Shown here piece by piece: positions 33,478-40,633 of a stretch of 64,000 bases of DNA. The position numbers and the translations under genes are program-made. Every line of letters begins with the position of its first letter. Within the stretch, counting starts at the first letter, position 1. Below the pieces are notes generated by a model that saw only the letters and a program-made list of their open reading frames with translations, searched no databases and was not told where the DNA came from. Source of the stretch: Arthrobacter sp. (GTDB lineage: Bacteria; Actinomycetota; Actinomycetes; Actinomycetales; Micrococcaceae); contig JAITLQ010000005.1 in assembly GCA_031277795.1 (NCBI GenBank), forward strand, positions 186,001 to 250,000, written 5' to 3'.

Positions 33478-33495
33478 CGCGCGCGAAGGGAACGG

Positions 33496-33891
33496 TCAGT
33501 TCACCGGGCCGGTGAACTTCTCGCCCGGGCCCTTGCCCGGGGCGTCGGGGATGATCGACTCCTCGCGGAAGGCCAGCTGCAGGGAGCGCAGGCCGTCGCG
33601 CAGGGGAGCGGCGTGCTGGCTGCCGATCTCGGGGGCCGCGGCCGTCACGAGCCCGGCGAGGGCCGTGATGAGCTTGCGGGCCTCGTCGAGGTCCTTCAGG
33701 CCGGCGGCGTCCGGACCCTCGGCGAGGCCCACCTTGACGGCGGCCGCGCTCATGAGGTGAACGGCCGTGGTGTTGATTACCTCGATCGCGGGGACCTCGG
33801 CGATATCGCGCAACTGCGGGGCTGCGGCCTCGGCCAGCTCTTCGTCGGTGAAGGAATGGCGGTGGCCGGAATTGGTCGGGGGAGTACTCAT
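33496..33891 (-). CDS. DUF1844 domain protein
   Basis: The 131-residue protein matches DUF1844, a small conserved protein commonly encoded beside infC in actinobacteria. The segment AIEVINTTAVHLMSAAAVKVGL followed by DLDEARKLITALAGLV is typical. It has no signal peptide and no known function. Its start is 290 bp from infC on the opposite strand, so the two genes are divergent. The C-terminal LAFREESIIPDAPGKGPGEK is common in the family. Confidence 0.88.
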   Translation of the reverse strand: MSTPPTNSGHRHSFTDEELAEAAAPQLRDIAEVPAIEVINTTAVHLMSAAAVKVGLAEGPDAAGLKDLDEARKLITALAGLVTAAAPEIGSQHAAPLRDGLRSLQLAFREESIIPDAPGKGPGEKFTGPVN

Positions 33892-34107
33892 ACTGCTAAG
33901 CTTGTCACAAGACCGTCCCGTGACGGATTCCTGATGCGCCCGAGAGGGCGTGAGAAGGGGCACGTACACGGGCTCAAGTGGAGGCCACCTCCCACCCGCG
34001 TTCGCCTACGGGCGGCCGGGTCACGGCATCGGACGCGGAAGCCGCCTTGCAGCACGAGGTAGAGCACCGTAAGCGCTTAGCGGCGCCGCAGCCCGATCGC
34101 CGTTGGT

Positions 34108-34137
34108 GGCCCCCGCTTCACGAAGCCGGGGGCCTTT
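34108..34137 (+). promoter_or_regulatory. attenuator-like hairpin in the infC leader
   Basis: GGCCCCCG-CTTC pairs with GAAG-C-CGGGGGCC (one bulged C) and is followed by TTTCCCGTTTGT. It lies 44 bp upstream of the infC start and looks like an intrinsic terminator inside the leader, as expected where translation-factor or ribosomal-protein levels control read-through. Candidate promoter elements are TTGCAG and TAAGCG, 17 bp apart, near 34048-34076. The remaining spacer holds no gene. Confidence 0.6.
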
Positions 34138-34180
34138 CCCGTTTGTGGGTCCGTCTTGATTCTTCTTGAAGGAGCACAAC

Positions 34181-35293
34181 ATCAGCGACGCACGTATTAA
34201 CGATCGCATCCGCGTCCCCGAGGTGCGGTTGGTCGGTCCGAACGGTGAGCAGGTCGGGGTTGTCCGCATCGAGGATGCCCTGCGTCTGGCCCAGGAGGCT
34301 GATCTCGACCTCGTCGAGGTCGCCCCGAACGCCAAGCCTCCGGTGTGCAAGCTGATGGACTTCGGCAAGTACAAGTACGAGGCGGCCCTGAAGGCTCGCG
34401 AGTCGCGCAAGAACCAGACGAACACGGTCCTCAAGGAGGTCCGCTTCCGCCTGAAGATCGATGCGCATGACTACGAGACCAAGAAGAAGAACGCCCTCAA
34501 GTTCCTTGAGCAGGGCGACAAGGTCAAGGCCATGATCCAGTTCCGCGGCCGCGAGCAGCAGCGCCCGGAGTTCGGCATCCGTCTCCTGCAGAAGTTCGCC
34601 TCCGAGGTGGCCGAGCTCGGCCAGGTCGAGTCGGCTCCCCGCCAGGACGGCCGCAACATGGTCATGGTCATCGGCCCCCTGCGCACCAAGGCCGACGCCA
34701 AGGCGCAGGCCCGCCGCGAGGCCAAGGCCGTGGAGGAGGCCACCGGAACCGGTAGCCGCCGCGCCCGCGCCGAGCGCGTCGACACCTCGGCCCCGCAGGC
34801 CGAGGTCACCAACTCCGTGGCCGACGCGATGCCGGAGGAGCTCAAGAAGCTCGCCGCCTCGATGCCGGCCTTCGGCAAGATCCCCGAGGGCCAGCCGATT
34901 CCGTCGGCTCCGGCCCCGGTCAAGGCGGAGAAGCCCGCTGGCAAGGGTCCGCGCGGCGGCTCCGGCCCCCGCGGCTCGAAGCCCTCCGGCGACCGCCCCG
35001 AGCGCGGGGATCGTCCGGAGCGTTCGGACCGCCCGGAGCGTTCCTCGGCCCCGCGGAGCAGCTCTGCCCCGCGGACCGGCGCACCGCGCCCGGCCGGTTC
35101 TGCACCCCGCCCGGCTGCGGCCCCGCGTCCCGCCTCGGCACCGCGTCCCGCGGCCGCCCCGGGGACCACGCCGAAGCCCATGGGTATGCCGAAGCCGGGG
35201 GCCGCGGCTCCCAAGCCCGGCGCACCGAAGCCGGGGGCTCCCAAGCCGGGCGCCCCGAAGCCTGGTGCACCCAAGCCCGGCCCGCAGGCCTAG
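34181..35293 (+). CDS. infC: translation initiation factor IF-3 with long Pro/Ala-rich tail; ATC start
   Basis: IF-3 binds 30S subunits and checks initiator pairing. The N-domain begins [20 protein letters not shown] and the C-domain includes [17 protein letters not shown] and [10 protein letters not shown]; together they fill about 175 residues. A further 190 or so residues are Pro/Ala/Arg/Gly-rich with GAPKP and RPER repeats, unlike the 180-200-residue classical factor. The start is taken as ATC at 34181, since AAGGAG lies six bases before it and infC normally uses a rare AUU/AUC start for autoregulation; a TTG 15 bp upstream would place the ribosome-binding site inside the gene. It heads infC-rpmI-rplT. 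Confidence 0.93.
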   Translation: MSDARINDRIRVPEVRLVGPNGEQVGVVRIEDALRLAQEADLDLVEVAPNAKPPVCKLMDFGKYKYEAALKARESRKNQTNTVLKEVRFRLKIDAHDYETKKKNALKFLEQGDKVKAMIQFRGREQQRPEFGIRLLQKFASEVAELGQVESAPRQDGRNMVMVIGPLRTKADAKAQARREAKAVEEATGTGSRRARAERVDTSAPQAEVTNSVADAMPEELKKLAASMPAFGKIPEGQPIPSAPAPVKAEKPAGKGPRGGSGPRGSKPSGDRPERGDRPERSDRPERSSAPRSSSAPRTGAPRPAGSAPRPAAAPRPASAPRPAAAPGTTPKPMGMPKPGAAAPKPGAPKPGAPKPGAPKPGAPKPGPQA

Positions 35294-35341
35294 CTCGCAG
35301 CACTTCCGCCCAGCCCGTGGGGGCCAGGCGGTCAGGACAAA

Positions 35342-35385
35342 CCGACCCTCGCCGGTCGGCAACAGCACTCGGACCCGCGGGTCCG
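35342..35385 (+). promoter_or_regulatory. two stem-loops in the infC-rpmI gap
   Basis: CCGACC (35342-35347) pairs with GGTCGG (35354-35359), and CGGACCCG-CGGGTCCG (35370-35385) is a perfect palindrome, ending 25 bp before the rpmI ATG. In other bacteria L20 represses this operon by binding leader RNA; these stems are candidates for such a site. Confidence 0.35.
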
Positions 35386-35410
35386 GGAGGACGTACAAGG
35401 AGAAGGCATT

Positions 35411-35605
35411 ATGCCGAAGTTCAAGACCCACTCTGGGGCGAAGAAGCGTTTCAAGGTCACCGGTAGCGGCAAGCTGAAGCGCCAGCAGGCCAACCGCCGT
35501 CACTACCTCGAGCACAAGTCCTCGCGCCTGACGCGTCGACTCAAGGGCGATCGCATCGTTGCCAAGGCGGATCAGCGCACGATCCGCCGCATGCTCGGCA
35601 TCTGA
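35411..35605 (+). CDS. rpmI: 50S ribosomal protein L35
   Basis: The 64-residue basic protein has the full L35 sequence pattern: [20 protein letters not shown] at the start and [20 protein letters not shown] at the end. It lies between infC and rplT in the conserved operon. ATG follows a strong AAGGAGAAGG site. Confidence 0.99.
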   Translation: MPKFKTHSGAKKRFKVTGSGKLKRQQANRRHYLEHKSSRLTRRLKGDRIVAKADQRTIRRMLGI

Positions 35606-35703
35606 TCCTCGCGCGGGGCACCTCGCGCTGAAACCACCATTCATCCCGCCGCGCCAGCATTTTCAAGCTGAAGAGAAGCGGCCAGCATTAAAGGAGTACA
35701 CAC

Positions 35704-36087
35704 GTGGCACGTGTGAAGCGGGCAGTCAACGCCCATAAGAAGCGTCGCGTCATCCTGGACCGTGCGTCCGGCTACCGTGGTCAGCGTTCGCGCCTGTACC
35801 GCAAGGCGAAGGAGCAGCTGCTCCACTCGTTCGTCTACAGCTTCAACGATCGTCGCAAGCGCAAGGGCGACTTCCGCCGCCTGTGGATCCAGCGCATCAA
35901 CGCTGCCGCCCGCGCCAACGGCATGACCTACAACCGCCTGATCCAGGGCCTGAAGCTGGCCGGCGTCGAGGTCGATCGCCGCATGCTGGCCGAGCTCGCC
36001 GTCTCCGACGCCGGCGCGTTCGCCACCCTGGTTGCCGTGGCCAAGAAGGCTCTCCCGGCCGACGTCAACGCCCCGGTCGCCCGCTGA
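35704..36087 (+). CDS. rplT: 50S ribosomal protein L20
   Basis: The 127-residue protein is L20, an early 23S rRNA-binding assembly protein and, in several bacteria, the autogenous repressor of this operon. It begins [18 protein letters not shown] and contains [20 protein letters not shown]. The start codon is GTG with AAAGGAG nine bases upstream. A strong terminator follows. Confidence 0.99.
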   Translation: MARVKRAVNAHKKRRVILDRASGYRGQRSRLYRKAKEQLLHSFVYSFNDRRKRKGDFRRLWIQRINAAARANGMTYNRLIQGLKLAGVEVDRRMLAELAVSDAGAFATLVAVAKKALPADVNAPVAR

Positions 36088-36131
36088 GCGTTGAGGCGTG
36101 AACCGGCCCCCGGCCGGTGAACCCTGATCGA

Positions 36132-36174
36132 AGAAGGGGCGGTAGCCGCACATGATGCGGGTACCGCCCCTTCT
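36132..36174 (+). terminator. terminator of infC-rpmI-rplT
   Basis: AGAAGGGGCGGTA (36132-36144) pairs with its complement at 36162-36174, with an inner CCGCA-CATGA-TGCGG hairpin. T-rich sequence follows (CTTTTTGTCC by 36194). Confidence 0.88.
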
Positions 36175-36240
36175 GCCTTCCCCTCGTCCTTTTTGTCCCC
36201 GAGTTTGTCCCCGAGCCCAGGAGCCGCGCCAGTGGAGATC

Positions 36241-37104
36241 ATGACCAACCCCCAGGCCGATCGCGTGAAGGCGACGGCCCGCCTGGGCACGGCGGCCGGG
36301 CGCCGCAAGGCCGGGGCGTTCCTGGTCGAGGGTCCGCAGGCCGTCCGCGAGGCGGTGCGCGCCCACGCGGCCGGCTCCGCGAGGGTGCTCGATGTCTACA
36401 TCACGCCGGAGCGCGCCGAGCGCGAGCCGGAGCTGCGTGGTGGGGCCGGCGTGCACTCGCACCTCGTGAGCGAGGAGGTCCTCGCGGCCATGGCCGACAC
36501 GGTCTCCCCACAGGGCGTCGTGGCCACGGTGGCGCTGCCCGCCGCCTCCTTGCCCGACGTCGCGCGGCCGGGTGCCGGCCTCGTCGTCGTGTTGGCGCGG
36601 GTCCAGGACCCCGGTAACGCCGGCACCATCCTGCGCGCGGCGGACGCGGCCGGCGCGGACGCCGTCGTGGCACTCAAGGGCACCGTCGACCTCTTCTCTC
36701 CCAAGGTGGTGCGCTCCACCGTCGGCTCGCTCTTCCACCTTCCCGTGATCTCCGGCGTGAGCCTCGAGGAAGCGGCGGCCGCCCTCGGCGGCGCCGGCCT
36801 GACGCTCCTGGCCGCGGACGGCTACGGCGAGCAGGACCTCGACGTGCTCCAGGACGACGCCGCCGCCCGCCGCACGGGGCAGACCGCGAAGGGCGCGGCC
36901 AAGCGCCCCTCGCTCATCGCCCCCACGGCCTGGCTCATGGGCAACGAGGGCTCGGGCCTGACCGAGGAGGAGCTGGCCGTGTGCGCCGCCCGCGTGGCGA
37001 TCCCGCTCTACGGGGCGGCCGAATCCCTCAACGTGGGCACCGCCGCCACGCTGTGCCTCTACGCCTCCGCCCGCGCCCAGCGCGGCGCGCAGGCGGCCAA
37101 GTGA
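36241..37104 (+). CDS. TrmH/SpoU-family RNA 2'-O-methyltransferase
   Basis: The 287-residue protein is a SPOUT methyltransferase with an N-terminal substrate-binding domain (RRKAGAFLVEGPQAVREA) and the knotted SAM site: NAGTILRAADAAGADAV, LMGNEGSGL and SLNVGTAATLCLY. Family members methylate ribose in 23S rRNA or tRNA; the nucleotide cannot be assigned. The position after rplT and near pheST is conserved in actinobacteria. A GTG nine bp upstream is an alternative start. The gene overlaps the Nudix gene by 4 bp. Confidence 0.92.
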   Translation: MTNPQADRVKATARLGTAAGRRKAGAFLVEGPQAVREAVRAHAAGSARVLDVYITPERAEREPELRGGAGVHSHLVSEEVLAAMADTVSPQGVVATVALPAASLPDVARPGAGLVVVLARVQDPGNAGTILRAADAAGADAVVALKGTVDLFSPKVVRSTVGSLFHLPVISGVSLEEAAAALGGAGLTLLAADGYGEQDLDVLQDDAAARRTGQTAKGAAKRPSLIAPTAWLMGNEGSGLTEEELAVCAARVAIPLYGAAESLNVGTAATLCLYASARAQRGAQAAK

Positions 37105-37631
37105 GCGCCCTGCCCGGCCCGACGGCGGGTGAGGGCGTGGGGGCCGGGGTGTCGTCCCAGCCGGCCGAGCTGGCCGAGCCCGGGGCCGCCCGCGTCGTGC
37201 AGGTGGTGGGTGCGGCGATCGTCGACTCGCTGGAGCGTCCCACCCGCATGCTGGCCGGCCGGCGTTCGGCACCCCCTGCCCTCGCCGGCCTGTGGGAGTT
37301 CCCCGGCGGCAAGGTCGAGCCGGGGGAGGACGTGCGGGACGCCCTCCTGCGCGAGCTCTCGGAGGAGCTGGGCGTGAGCGCCGTGTTGGGTGCAGAGGTG
37401 GTGGGACCGGACGCCGAGCGCGGCTGGCCGCTCAAGCCGGGCGCCTGGATGCGGGTCTTTGCAGCGCGGCTGAGCGCCGGCGAGCCGGAGCCCCTCGAGG
37501 ACCACGACGAGCTGCGCTGGTTGCCCCTGGACGCCGACCTCGTCGACGCCGTCGACTGGATCCCGGCCGACCGCGACATCGTGCTCGCCACGGTGTCGAC
37601 GCTGACCGGGCCGTCGGGTTCACGGGTGTGA
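37101..37631 (+). CDS. Nudix hydrolase, MutT-like
   Basis: The 176-residue protein carries a complete Nudix box from Gly70 to Val92 (GKVEPGEDVRDALLRELSEE is its core), with the metal-binding Glu residues 85, 88 and 89. The preceding LWEFPGG and following WPLKPGAWMRVFAA fit the MutT 8-oxo-dGTP diphosphatase branch, so sanitation of oxidised nucleotides is likely. The first 30 residues are Gly/Pro/Ala-rich. GTG overlaps the stop of the methyltransferase gene. Confidence 0.88.
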   Translation: MSALPGPTAGEGVGAGVSSQPAELAEPGAARVVQVVGAAIVDSLERPTRMLAGRRSAPPALAGLWEFPGGKVEPGEDVRDALLRELSEELGVSAVLGAEVVGPDAERGWPLKPGAWMRVFAARLSAGEPEPLEDHDELRWLPLDADLVDAVDWIPADRDIVLATVSTLTGPSGSRV

Positions 37632-37714
37632 GGAGGGACGGGGCGGCCGGTGCGTCCGGCCACCCCGCCGATGGGCCGTTGCCGGCCCGTGAGCTTCCCA
37701 TCTCACCTCACCAT

Positions 37715-37730
37715 TAGAACACATCTTCGA
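37715..37730. promoter_or_regulatory. LexA-box-like sequence upstream of pcp
   Basis: TAGAACACATCTTCGA matches TCGAAC-N4-GTTCGA at 10 of 12 positions. It lies 50 bp upstream of the pcp -10 box and 83 bp after the Nudix gene. Its activity is uncertain. Confidence 0.3.
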
Positions 37731-37780
37731 ACCGGGTCGGCGTGTCGGGGAGGCTTTCGCCGGCAAGCGCCACGCCTGGG

Positions 37781-37786
37781 TAGCGT
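37781..37786 (+). promoter_or_regulatory. -10 hexamer of pcp, probably leaderless
   Basis: TAGCGT is followed by six bases and then the ATG of pcp, without a Shine-Dalgarno sequence apart from the GGGGG spacer. Confidence 0.4.
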
Positions 37787-37792
37787 GGGGGC

Positions 37793-38398
37793 ATGATCCT
37801 CTTCACCGGTTTCGAACCCTTCGGCGGGGCGGCCGAGAATCCCTCGCGGCAGGCCTCCTCACGCGCTGCCGAGCTGAGCCGACGGGCCGGTCGGGAGGCC
37901 GTGCACGTTGAGCTTCCCTGCACCTTCGAGGGGGCCCGCGCCGTCCTGGCCGCCGCGGTGGCCGAGCATCGGCCCGGCGTCATCGTGTGTGCGGGACTCG
38001 CCGACGGGCGCGAGCGCATCAGCCTCGAACGCGTGGCGCTCAACCTCATCGACGCGCGGATTCCGGACAACGCCGGTGCTCAACCCGTGGATGTTCCGGT
38101 GGAGGAGGGGGCGCCCCTGGCCCTGCCCACGCGCCTGCCCGTGAAGCGGGCCGCGGCGAGGCTCACCGAGGCCGGGCTGCCGGCGGAGCTCTCGCTCAGC
38201 GCTGGAAGCTACGTGTGCAACACGGTCTTCTATGCGGCTCTGCGACTCGCCCCCGCCGACGTTTCCGCCGGATTCGTGCACGTGCCGCCGGCGGCGGCCG
38301 TGCCGATCGGGGAGCAGGCGAGGGCGCTCGAGCTGATCGCGGCGACGGCGTGGGAGGGTGAAGCGGAGCTGCGCGTGCCGGGCGGGTCCGAGTACTGA
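37793..38398 (+). CDS. pcp: pyroglutamyl-peptidase I
   Basis: This C15 cysteine peptidase removes N-terminal pyroglutamate from peptides. The 201-residue protein starts MILFTGFEPFGG as expected, and the catalytic triad is visible: Glu79 (ISLER), Cys142 (SYVCNTVFY) and His163 (GFVHVP). It is cytoplasmic with no signal peptide and appears monocistronic. Downstream sequence contains two direct copies of CCCGGCCCCGCGCCGTCGG at about 38413-38451. Confidence 0.95.
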   Translation: MILFTGFEPFGGAAENPSRQASSRAAELSRRAGREAVHVELPCTFEGARAVLAAAVAEHRPGVIVCAGLADGRERISLERVALNLIDARIPDNAGAQPVDVPVEEGAPLALPTRLPVKRAAARLTEAGLPAELSLSAGSYVCNTVFYAALRLAPADVSAGFVHVPPAAAVPIGEQARALELIAATAWEGEAELRVPGGSEY

Positions 38399-38617
38399 CG
38401 CCGCTCCAGCCGACCCGGCCCCGCGCCGTCGGGCCCGGCCCCGCGCCGTCGGGCCGTCGGGCCCTCCCCGGGGTCGTCAGGCGGCCGCCCACCGGCCGGC
38501 CGAGCCCGCCCCGGGGCGCACCGAGCTGTGGGTCTTCACAGGCCCAGGCCGTAGGCTAGGAAAGAATGTGCCCGGCGGCCGAGGTTCGCCGGGGTCCGAT
38601 ACGTGAAAAGGTTGAGA

Positions 38618-39406
38618 ATGAAGCGGTTCATGAAGGCATTGCCCGTCATCCTCGTGGGCGGGCTGGCCCTCACCGGTTGCAGCGCCACCGAGACCCCCGC
38701 CGCGGAGACAGGCTTCGCGCTGGAGTACACGACCCATGCCGAGGGTGACGCCCTGGGCGATGCCCTGAACACCGGGGCCAACGTGCTCGGCAACAACGCC
38801 GTGACGGCCTCCGCGCAGCTCGCCTCGCTCGGCCTGGTGCAGCGCACCGTCGACGTCAGCTCCGCCAACTCGACGCAGAAGCAGAGCGCCGAACTCACGC
38901 TCGAGGGCGTCACGGCCGACAGCATCACCGCGGCCAAGAAGGCCTCCGCCGAGTACGTCTCGAGCGTCCTGACCCAGTGGCAGAGCGGCGACACGTCCAA
39001 GACGGAGGAGGCGTTCTTCGCCGACGAGAACGTCAAGAGCCACTTCGATGGCTACCCGGGTGTCGCCCTGGCCGAGGCGCTGCCGGCGCTGACCGAGACG
39101 GAGGGCACGCACACCGCCACCTTCGCCCCGCGGCTGCTCGATGTGCTCAAGAAGTACAACGCCACGCTCACCCTCACGGTGCCCGGCTCCGCGACGCTCG
39201 AGGGCACCCCGGCCGGCGTGAGCGTCTCCGGCCACGAGGTCACCATCGATCCCGCGCAGCTGAAGGCCGGCGAGAGCGTCGCCGTCAGCTATCACGACGC
39301 CGCACCGATGATGAGCTGGTGGCTCTCCCTGGTGCTCTGGGTGCTCGGTGTCATCGTCACCGTGCTGCTGATCATGATCGCGCTGGCGCCCCGCCGCCGC
39401 GACTGA
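38618..39406 (+). CDS. lipoprotein with C-terminal transmembrane helix (LppM-like architecture)
   Basis: The 262-residue protein has a short signal peptide and lipobox LTGC, a globular domain of about 200 residues, and near the C-terminus a transmembrane helix (SWWLSLVLWVLGVIVTVLLI) followed by a basic end. Double anchoring by lipid and helix resembles mycobacterial LppM (DUF3153), but the match is of layout rather than clear sequence, so the family is uncertain. ATG is chosen because the signal peptide then has normal length; a GTG 15 bp upstream is possible. A long perfect hairpin follows. Confidence 0.72.
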   Translation: MKRFMKALPVILVGGLALTGCSATETPAAETGFALEYTTHAEGDALGDALNTGANVLGNNAVTASAQLASLGLVQRTVDVSSANSTQKQSAELTLEGVTADSITAAKKASAEYVSSVLTQWQSGDTSKTEEAFFADENVKSHFDGYPGVALAEALPALTETEGTHTATFAPRLLDVLKKYNATLTLTVPGSATLEGTPAGVSVSGHEVTIDPAQLKAGESVAVSYHDAAPMMSWWLSLVLWVLGVIVTVLLIMIALAPRRRD

Positions 39407-39436
39407 TGCCGCACGCTCCGGGGCCTCCGGAGCGCC

Positions 39437-39474
39437 CGAAGGGCCCGCGACGCAGCTGCGTCGCGGGCCCTTCG
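39437..39474 (+). terminator. 38-bp perfect palindrome after the lipoprotein gene
   Basis: The 19-bp arms 39437-39455 and 39456-39474 are exact complements with no separate loop, so the hairpin would form with a 4-nt loop at the centre. It lies 30 bp after the stop codon. GCGTGTC follows, without a T run. Confidence 0.8.
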
Positions 39475-39503
39475 CGTGTCGGGGACCGGGGCCCCGACTG
39501 GCC

Positions 39504-39509
39504 TAGAAT
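39504..39509 (+). promoter_or_regulatory. -10 hexamer of pheS
   Basis: TAGAAT predicts a start near 39516 and a leader of about 40 nt before the pheS ATG. No T-box or leader peptide was recognised. Confidence 0.45.
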
Positions 39510-39556
39510 GGGCCTGAACCACCTTTCCTTTGCATCGTGAGGGCGTGCCCAGACAC

Positions 39557-40630
39557 ATGTCAGAATCACCAAGCTCGCCGGGCGTCACGCCGGGCGTCCC
39601 GCATCCCACCGACTCGGAGGCCGTCGATCTTGTGGTCGTCGCAGCCCTCGCCGCGTTTGAGGGGGCGGGGGACCTCGAGGAGCTGAAGGCCGCGCGCCTC
39701 GCTCACCTCGGCGAGAAGGCGCCCCTGACCCTGGCGAACCGCACCATCGGTTCCCTCGATAAGGCGGAGAAGGCCCTCGCCGGCAAGACGCTCGGCGCCG
39801 CCAAGGGGCGCATCTCCAAGGCCCTAGCCGCCCGCACCGAGGTCCTCGAGGCCGAGCACGCGGCGCGCCGCCTGCTGGAGGAGACGGTTGACGTCACCGC
39901 CGCGCCGCGCCGCGCCACCCTGGGCGCCCGCCACCCGCTCTCCCGCCTGACCGAGCGCGTCTCAGACGTGTTTGTTGGCATGGGGTGGGAGATCGCGGAG
40001 GGCCCGGAGGTGGAGTCGGAGTGGTTCAACTTCGACGCCCTGAACTTCGACGAGGACCACCCGGCCCGCGAGATGCAGGACACCTTCTTTGTGGATCCGC
40101 CGCAGGCCCACCTCGTCATGCGCACCCACACCTCACCGGTGCAGATCCGCTCCATGCTCGATCGCGAGGTGCCGATCTACGTGCTGTGCCCGGGGCGCAC
40201 CTTCCGCACCGACGAGCTGGACGCCACGCACACCCCGGTCTTCCACCAGTTCGAGGGCCTGGCCGTCGACAAGGGCCTGACCATGGCGGACCTGAAGGGC
40301 ACCCTGGAGCACTTCGCGCGCCAGATGTTTGGTCCAGAGGCCAAGATTCGCCTGCGCCCCTCGTACTTCCCGTTCACCGAGCCGAGCGCCGAGCTGGACA
40401 TCTGGCACCCGGGCGCCAAGGGCGGCCCGCGCTGGATCGAGTGGGGCGGCTGCGGCATGGTCCACCCCAATGTGTTGCGCTCGGGCGGCATCGACCCGGA
40501 GGTCTACTCCGGCTTTGCCTTCGGCATGGGCGTGGAGCGCACGCTCATGTTCCGCAACGACGTCCCCGACATGCACGACATGATCGAGGGCGACGTTCGC
40601 TTCAGCCAGCACTTCGGGATGGAGATCTGA
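39557..40630 (+). CDS. pheS: phenylalanyl-tRNA synthetase alpha subunit
   Basis: PheS forms the (alpha-beta)2 synthetase with PheT and contains the catalytic class II core. The 357-residue protein has an N-terminal coiled-coil that contacts tRNA (residues about 30-110), then class II motifs: motif 2 around [20 protein letters not shown] and motif 3 in [19 protein letters not shown]. The substrate-site sequence [13 protein letters not shown] is typical. ATG is chosen by alignment; an in-frame TTG nine codons upstream is less likely. pheT follows after 3 bp. Confidence 0.98.
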   Translation: MSESPSSPGVTPGVPHPTDSEAVDLVVVAALAAFEGAGDLEELKAARLAHLGEKAPLTLANRTIGSLDKAEKALAGKTLGAAKGRISKALAARTEVLEAEHAARRLLEETVDVTAAPRRATLGARHPLSRLTERVSDVFVGMGWEIAEGPEVESEWFNFDALNFDEDHPAREMQDTFFVDPPQAHLVMRTHTSPVQIRSMLDREVPIYVLCPGRTFRTDELDATHTPVFHQFEGLAVDKGLTMADLKGTLEHFARQMFGPEAKIRLRPSYFPFTEPSAELDIWHPGAKGGPRWIEWGGCGMVHPNVLRSGGIDPEVYSGFAFGMGVERTLMFRNDVPDMHDMIEGDVRFSQHFGMEI

Positions 40631-40633
40631 GAC

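Noticed and set aside
34166-34180. TTG start for infC
   Set aside because: It would place the AAGGAG sequence inside the gene; the ATC at 34181 has correct spacing and fits known infC starts.
39508-39540. Ten-codon leader peptide before pheS containing Phe
   Set aside because: Its ATG overlaps the -10 box, so it would not be in the transcript, and it has only one Phe codon.
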